This document shows positions 6,835-10,255 of a DNA stretch of 10,255 nt, piece by piece (position 1 is the stretch's first letter; each line of letters starts with the position of its first letter). Origin of the DNA: Clostridia bacterium (GTDB taxonomy: Bacteria; Bacillota_A; Clostridia; Peptostreptococcales; JAAYPU01); assembly GCA_022360735.1 (NCBI GenBank), contig JAKSCF010000702.1, positions 1 through 10,255 on the forward strand, given 5' to 3'. The position numbers and the translations under genes were made by a program. The notes under the pieces are model-generated. The model was not told where the DNA came from. It saw nothing but the letters and a program-made list of their open reading frames with translations, and made no database searches.

Positions 6835-8193
6835 TGCCATGAACCCAGCTATTAAGAATAATACGATACCGATTACGCTGGGTACTGCAATCAAAGGTAT
6901 AGATGTCTTAGCATAATCCAAATTCTGAATCTGGCTGGATGCACAAGATAGTGTTACCGCATCGCCATAGAAGCAGGTATGGCTTCCAAATGCTGCTGAA
7001 GAAATGATGGCTCCACTTGCCAAAAATACACTAACATCCATTGACTGTGCCAAAGGAATAATAATTGGAAACGCAATGGCTGCGATTCCCCAGAAACTTC
7101 CTGTAGCAAAAGCTAAGAATGCAATGATCACAAAAGTAACAGCCGGCAGTAATGCTGGGCTCAAAAATGATTGAACACTGTCAATAACAAAAGGTGTTAG
7201 TCCTAAAGCATCATTGGCTTGTTGTAGGAAAAATGCTGCTACGATAATTCCAAGCACCTGTACCATATCCTTAAAGCCATTGAGAGTACTGTCACAAAAC
7301 TCATTAAGACCCATAAGCTTTTGTGGGAAATATAATATCCCGCAGGTTACGATTGAAATGATAACACCTTGCAGCATGTCTTCTGTAACAACGGTTACAA
7401 TGGCTAAAATAACCATAGGTAAAATAAAATTCAATGCGTTTGGCTTCTTTTCCATTGTTTCTGCAGCTGCAAATTCGTCTTCTTTATCCAACATACTGTT
7501 TGGTAAAAGCTGACCGGTTTCTTCTGCACGTTTTTCAGCTGCTTTCATAGGTCCAATTCTAGGTAAGATTTTTAATGCAAATAATGGTACGATCAACACT
7601 GCTACCCAAGGATAAAACATATAAGGAATTGTAGAAATATATGCTGCCGTTCCGGCACCGGCTTCAGCTACTCCGCTTGCTTCTAACTGACCTGCCATGA
7701 AAGCTGACCATGTAGAAAATGGTATCAATACACAAACAGCTGCCCCAGTTGAGTTAACCACATATGCTAACATCTCTCTGGGCACTTTGTATTCGTCTGT
7801 CACTTTTCTCATAGCTGTTCCTACTGCTAATGCATTTAAGTAATCATCAATAAATATTATGATTCCTAAAATCCATGTTATAATAAGTGATATACCTCTT
7901 GTTTTGGCGGCTTTTGTTGCAATATCTGAAAATCCCAGGGCCCCACCTGATTTTTCTAATAATGCAACGAGGCTGCCGAACAAGCCACATACTAAGATAA
8001 TCCATACCGTTGTACCATCCATCATGACTGTGTATACGGCATCCAACCACGGCATAAAAAATCCGGCTCCATGTAAAATAACAAACCCAACAATAGAACC
8101 TAAAAGCAGTGGTTCCAATGTTCTCTTAGTTACAAATGCGAGAACAACAACAGATATTACCGGCAATAAACTTATAATGCCAAAATTGTCCAT
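6832..8193 (-). CDS. NhaC-family Na+/H+ antiporter-like membrane carrier
   Basis: Polytopic inner-membrane carrier of 453 residues with about ten to twelve hydrophobic segments, assigned to the NhaC antiporter family. Characteristic sites are IFIDDYLNALAVGTAMR (about 113-129), ATGSFWGI (363-370) and FGSHTCFYGDAVTLSCASSQ (402-421). Classical NhaC proteins have a GDxxSPxSDTT-type sequence at the last position. Here it reads GDAVTLSCASS, losing the second aspartate. Some family members, such as the malate-lactate antiporter MleN, carry organic substrates, and the position between a sensor and two hydrolases favours substrate uptake or exchange here (inference). A hydrophilic, charged loop at about 215-252 probably faces the cytoplasm. 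The ATG at 8193 has AGGAGG 7 nt upstream. The stop codon lies inside the 11-bp repeat tract. The family is clear; the substrate is not. Confidence 0.88.
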   Translation of the reverse strand: MDNFGIISLLPVISVVVLAFVTKRTLEPLLLGSIVGFVILHGAGFFMPWLDAVYTVMMDGTTVWIILVCGLFGSLVALLEKSGGALGFSDIATKAAKTRGISLIITWILGIIIFIDDYLNALAVGTAMRKVTDEYKVPREMLAYVVNSTGAAVCVLIPFSTWSAFMAGQLEASGVAEAGAGTAAYISTIPYMFYPWVAVLIVPLFALKILPRIGPMKAAEKRAEETGQLLPNSMLDKEDEFAAAETMEKKPNALNFILPMVILAIVTVVTEDMLQGVIISIVTCGILYFPQKLMGLNEFCDSTLNGFKDMVQVLGIIVAAFFLQQANDALGLTPFVIDSVQSFLSPALLPAVTFVIIAFLAFATGSFWGIAAIAFPIIIPLAQSMDVSVFLASGAIISSAAFGSHTCFYGDAVTLSCASSQIQNLDYAKTSIPLIAVPSVIGIVLFLIAGFMA

Positions 8194-8256
8194 ATGAAAA
8201 CCTCCTATAAAAATTTAATTTTGGAAACAACCTAAACCCGACTAACCCTCCTTTCG

Positions 8257-9705
8257 TTAATCAATCTTAAACAAATCAGCAATTTTGGTATTTTCTTCAT
8301 TAAGTGTTTTAATGTCTCTAACCAATGTTTCTATTTCCAAAATGAGTATTTTTTGTTGTTCTATATCCTTAGATATGGTACTGTTTGGTGTTGACTCCAT
8401 ATGGTATAAAAGCTCTATTTTTTCTAGAAGTGCTTTACTATTTTCCATTAACTTTTCTATTTTTTCTTCCGAAACATTCATTTTACTTGAATTATCACGA
8501 ATCTTTGTAATAGCATGGTTCACTGATTCTCTTAGTTTGGATAATTCTTTAATCATTCTTCCGCTGTCACTATGAATATTAACCAATTGAGTATCGTCAA
8601 TTTCTGAAGAAAAATCATAATGCATCATTCTTTTTATCATTTTCCCTAATCGCTCTACCGGCTTTGAAATAAACTTTCCTAAGGTGTAAGCAGCAATAGC
8701 GGAAACCAAAATTCCCACCAGAATAATAGCGTCAATAATACTTCTTACCTTATTTAGGTCTTCTAATATTTCAAGCGCATTCACCTCGATAACCACCAGG
8801 TATCCATTGTCCATATGAGCAAATCCGGCCAGCTTTTTATTGTAGCCCTGTCCCATTTCTGCAATACCTGAATGGTTTTCGGAAATTTCTTTGGCCAAAG
8901 GTGCATATGCTATACCTTCAAAATCAGATAAATTCTTATATTCTCTATCCACGCTCATTTCTATTTCCGGATGAACAATAAAATCCAAATCTTCGTTTAA
9001 CAAAAAAGCATACCCTGATTCGAACACGGTTACCGATTCCACCATGGAAATAATATCTTCAAATATAATGTCGATACCGGCAACGCCAATCAGTGTATTC
9101 TTCATATAAACAGGCTTGTTATAAGAAATCATATAGTGGTCCGTATATATATCTTTATAAGGCTTACTCCATACACCTGAATTTTTCATAATGGGGTCAT
9201 AGTACCATTGCAACTCTTTATTACTGGGATAAAAATTCTTCTTTAATTCCATAGACTCTCGTACAATAGTGCCGTCTAAATATTTGTCCAAATACCATGC
9301 CCCATACACACTTTGCTCTTCTCTTAAGTTAGGGGTTATGGCAGGATCAATATCAAAATAAATACCTAAAATTCCTTCGGTATTTTCAGCAAACTTCTTG
9401 GTTAAGGGCAATAATTCTTCTTCTTGAAATTTAAAAGCGTATTCATCTTTCTCTTCTTTAAGGGCTTGGTAATCTATGGTTGAAGTAATAGATGCTATAT
9501 AGGAATCCAATACACTTTCTACCTTAACGGTTGTAATACTGAATTCTTTTGCATAAGATTTTGCAATAGCCTGCAAGTTGTTAAGAGCACTCTTCTCTAT
9601 AACATTACTGGCTTGAAACAATGCAATACTTCCAATGATTGCTGCTAAAGCAGCGGAGCTTATCATGATAGCAACCATAATCTTGCTGCTGATCTTCCAT
9701 TTCAT
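8257..9705 (-). CDS. Membrane dCache-HAMP sensor protein without a recognised output domain
   Basis: Receptor-like protein of 482 residues. A short basic N-terminus and TM1 (about 9-31) precede an extracellular double-Cache domain (about 32-310). TM2 (about 321-343) and a HAMP domain starting ISKPVERLGKMIKRM (about 346) follow. The rest (about 390-482) is charged, coiled-coil-like helix with a break near MESTPNST, ending IADLFKID. The ligand-pocket signature is visible: WYYDP (W167, Y168), KPYKD (Y183, D185), ISYNKPVY and VAGIDI (D212). No chemoreceptor signalling tip, kinase or GGDEF domain is present, although the tail resembles a shortened chemoreceptor hairpin. The ATG at 9705, with AGGGA 10 nt upstream, is preferred over the GTG at 9714, which would have only a 2-nt spacer. 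It is the first gene of the four-gene operon. It may signal through a partner or form mixed receptor complexes (inference). Confidence 0.85.
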   Translation of the reverse strand: MKWKISSKIMVAIMISSAALAAIIGSIALFQASNVIEKSALNNLQAIAKSYAKEFSITTVKVESVLDSYIASITSTIDYQALKEEKDEYAFKFQEEELLPLTKKFAENTEGILGIYFDIDPAITPNLREEQSVYGAWYLDKYLDGTIVRESMELKKNFYPSNKELQWYYDPIMKNSGVWSKPYKDIYTDHYMISYNKPVYMKNTLIGVAGIDIIFEDIISMVESVTVFESGYAFLLNEDLDFIVHPEIEMSVDREYKNLSDFEGIAYAPLAKEISENHSGIAEMGQGYNKKLAGFAHMDNGYLVVIEVNALEILEDLNKVRSIIDAIILVGILVSAIAAYTLGKFISKPVERLGKMIKRMMHYDFSSEIDDTQLVNIHSDSGRMIKELSKLRESVNHAITKIRDNSSKMNVSEEKIEKLMENSKALLEKIELLYHMESTPNSTISKDIEQQKILILEIETLVRDIKTLNEENTKIADLFKID

Positions 9706-9742
9706 TGTTTTCACATCCCTACCATCATATTATCAATTCATT

Positions 9743-9769
9743 ATTATAAAGCTATAACAGAAAAGTCAA
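9743..9769 (-). promoter_or_regulatory. Candidate sigma-A promoter of the sensor-carrier-hydrolase operon
   Basis: On the minus strand TTGACT (9764-9769) is followed by TATAAT (9743-9748). Both boxes are near consensus, but the spacer is only 15 bp, shorter than the optimal 17, so basal strength may be low. Predicted start is near 9736, leaving a leader of about 30 nt before the ATG at 9705. Confidence 0.55.
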
Positions 9770-9829
9770 AATTGCATCAATATTTAATAAAAAATAATTT
9801 ATATTTCTCAAAGGTGACATACTAAATGT

Positions 9830-9835
9830 TATAAT
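9830..9835 (+). promoter_or_regulatory. Candidate -10 box for the truncated sensor gene
   Basis: Perfect TATAAT, 25 bp before the ATG at 9861. No convincing -35 box stands at 16-18 bp; GTGACA (9814-9819) is only 10 bp away. The four phased TTAA boxes found before the first sensor kinase are not repeated here. Confidence 0.4.
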
Positions 9836-9860
9836 AAGTTAAAAATCAAGGGTTGATGTC

Positions 9861-10255
9861 ATGTTTTGGATCATGTATTCTTTGATAATATTAAATATTT
9901 CTGTATTTGCTTTTGCCATTATATACTTGTACATTTTTAGAAAAACTCACGAAAAGTATATCGGCTATTGGGGATTAAGCTGGGTTTTGTATGGCATCGG
10001 TATCTTAATGGATATTTTGGTGTATCAAAATATTCCTTTAACCTATATTCTCATCGCACAACAAACAATATATTCCTTTAGCATTTACCTACTTCTGTCA
10101 GGAACTTATGCATTTATCAATAAAAAATTGCCTCAGAAGTGGTTTTATATTGTATTATTTAATGTAGCTTGGGGTATTATTTGTTTGCTGTTTAACTTCG
10201 CTTATGCCATTACGGTTCTCCCCCTTTCTATTTCATTTAGTATTATTTCCATATA
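9861..10255 (+). CDS. Partial membrane sensor protein, paralogous N-terminal domain to the kinase at 1744
   Basis: The first 131 codons of a gene that runs off the right edge. It starts at ATG after AAGGG (9848-9852) with an 8-nt spacer. The visible part has about four hydrophobic segments and no signal peptide. It resembles the first sensor kinase over its whole length: KYIGYWGLSWVLYGIGIL here against RYLAIWGFGWIIYSLGYL there, LLLSGTYAFIN against LLLGTLQLLNY, and LPLSISFSIIS against LPVSLMVSIIS. It is therefore a second sensor of the same type, probably with a cytoplasmic kinase or other signalling module beyond the window, but the output domain cannot be seen. It is divergent from the Cache-carrier-hydrolase operon, separated by 155 bp containing both promoters, which suggests it monitors or controls that operon (inference). 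Confidence 0.8.
   Translation, partial: MFWIMYSLIILNISVFAFAIIYLYIFRKTHEKYIGYWGLSWVLYGIGILMDILVYQNIPLTYILIAQQTIYSFSIYLLLSGTYAFINKKLPQKWFYIVLFNVAWGIICLLFNFAYAITVLPLSISFSIISI

Noticed and set aside
8229..8252. A second ribosome binding site (AAAGGAGGG, minus strand) in the gap before the nhaC-type gene, suggesting a leader peptide
   Set aside because: No ATG or GTG start follows at suitable distance; the only nearby TTG opens a frame that overlaps the carrier gene with no recognisable product.
1..10255. CRISPR arrays, tRNA or rRNA genes, insertion sequences, phage or defence genes
   Set aside because: No spaced identical repeats, tRNA-like folds, transposase or integrase sequences were seen on either strand.

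Overview
The window is AT-rich, has strong GGAGG-type ribosome binding sites and short intergenic gaps, and carries an NhaC-family carrier and two-component genes of Gram-positive type. This fits a low-GC Firmicute, most likely an anaerobic clostridium. That is inferred from style and gene families; no rRNA or marker gene is present.

Left block (1-1743): a minus-strand YtcJ-type metal-dependent amidohydrolase is divergent from a plus-strand two-component pair. Between them lie two promoter-like elements. Four TTAA boxes spaced exactly 10 bp apart sit almost equally far from both predicted transcription starts, so this looks like a shared operator.

Two-component block (1744-4269): a sensor kinase (about seven membrane segments, PAS, HisKA, HATPase_c) is followed by an OmpR-type response regulator. 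Both start later than the longest open frame, as the Shine-Dalgarno sites show. The pair ends at a stem-loop that probably terminates transcription from both sides.

Right block (4382-9705, minus strand): a likely four-gene operon read right to left. It encodes a membrane dCache-HAMP sensor without a recognisable output domain, an NhaC-family carrier with an altered signature, a nitrilase-superfamily enzyme very like N-carbamoylputrescine amidase, and a D-aminoacylase-type N-acyl-D-amino-acid deacylase. The gaps are 63, 88 and 64 nt and hold structure: six degenerate 11-bp tandem repeats (nhaC to aguB) and a strong hairpin (aguB to deacylase).

Right edge (9861-10255): a truncated plus-strand gene starts divergently from the operon. 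Its N-terminal membrane domain is clearly homologous to that of the first sensor kinase.

Working model (inference): the locus imports and hydrolyses N-blocked (acylated or carbamoylated) amines or amino acids. The carrier brings in a substrate, the two or three hydrolases release free amine or amino acid, and the Cache protein plus the two related membrane sensors report on substrate or energy state. The exact substrate cannot be read from sequence alone.
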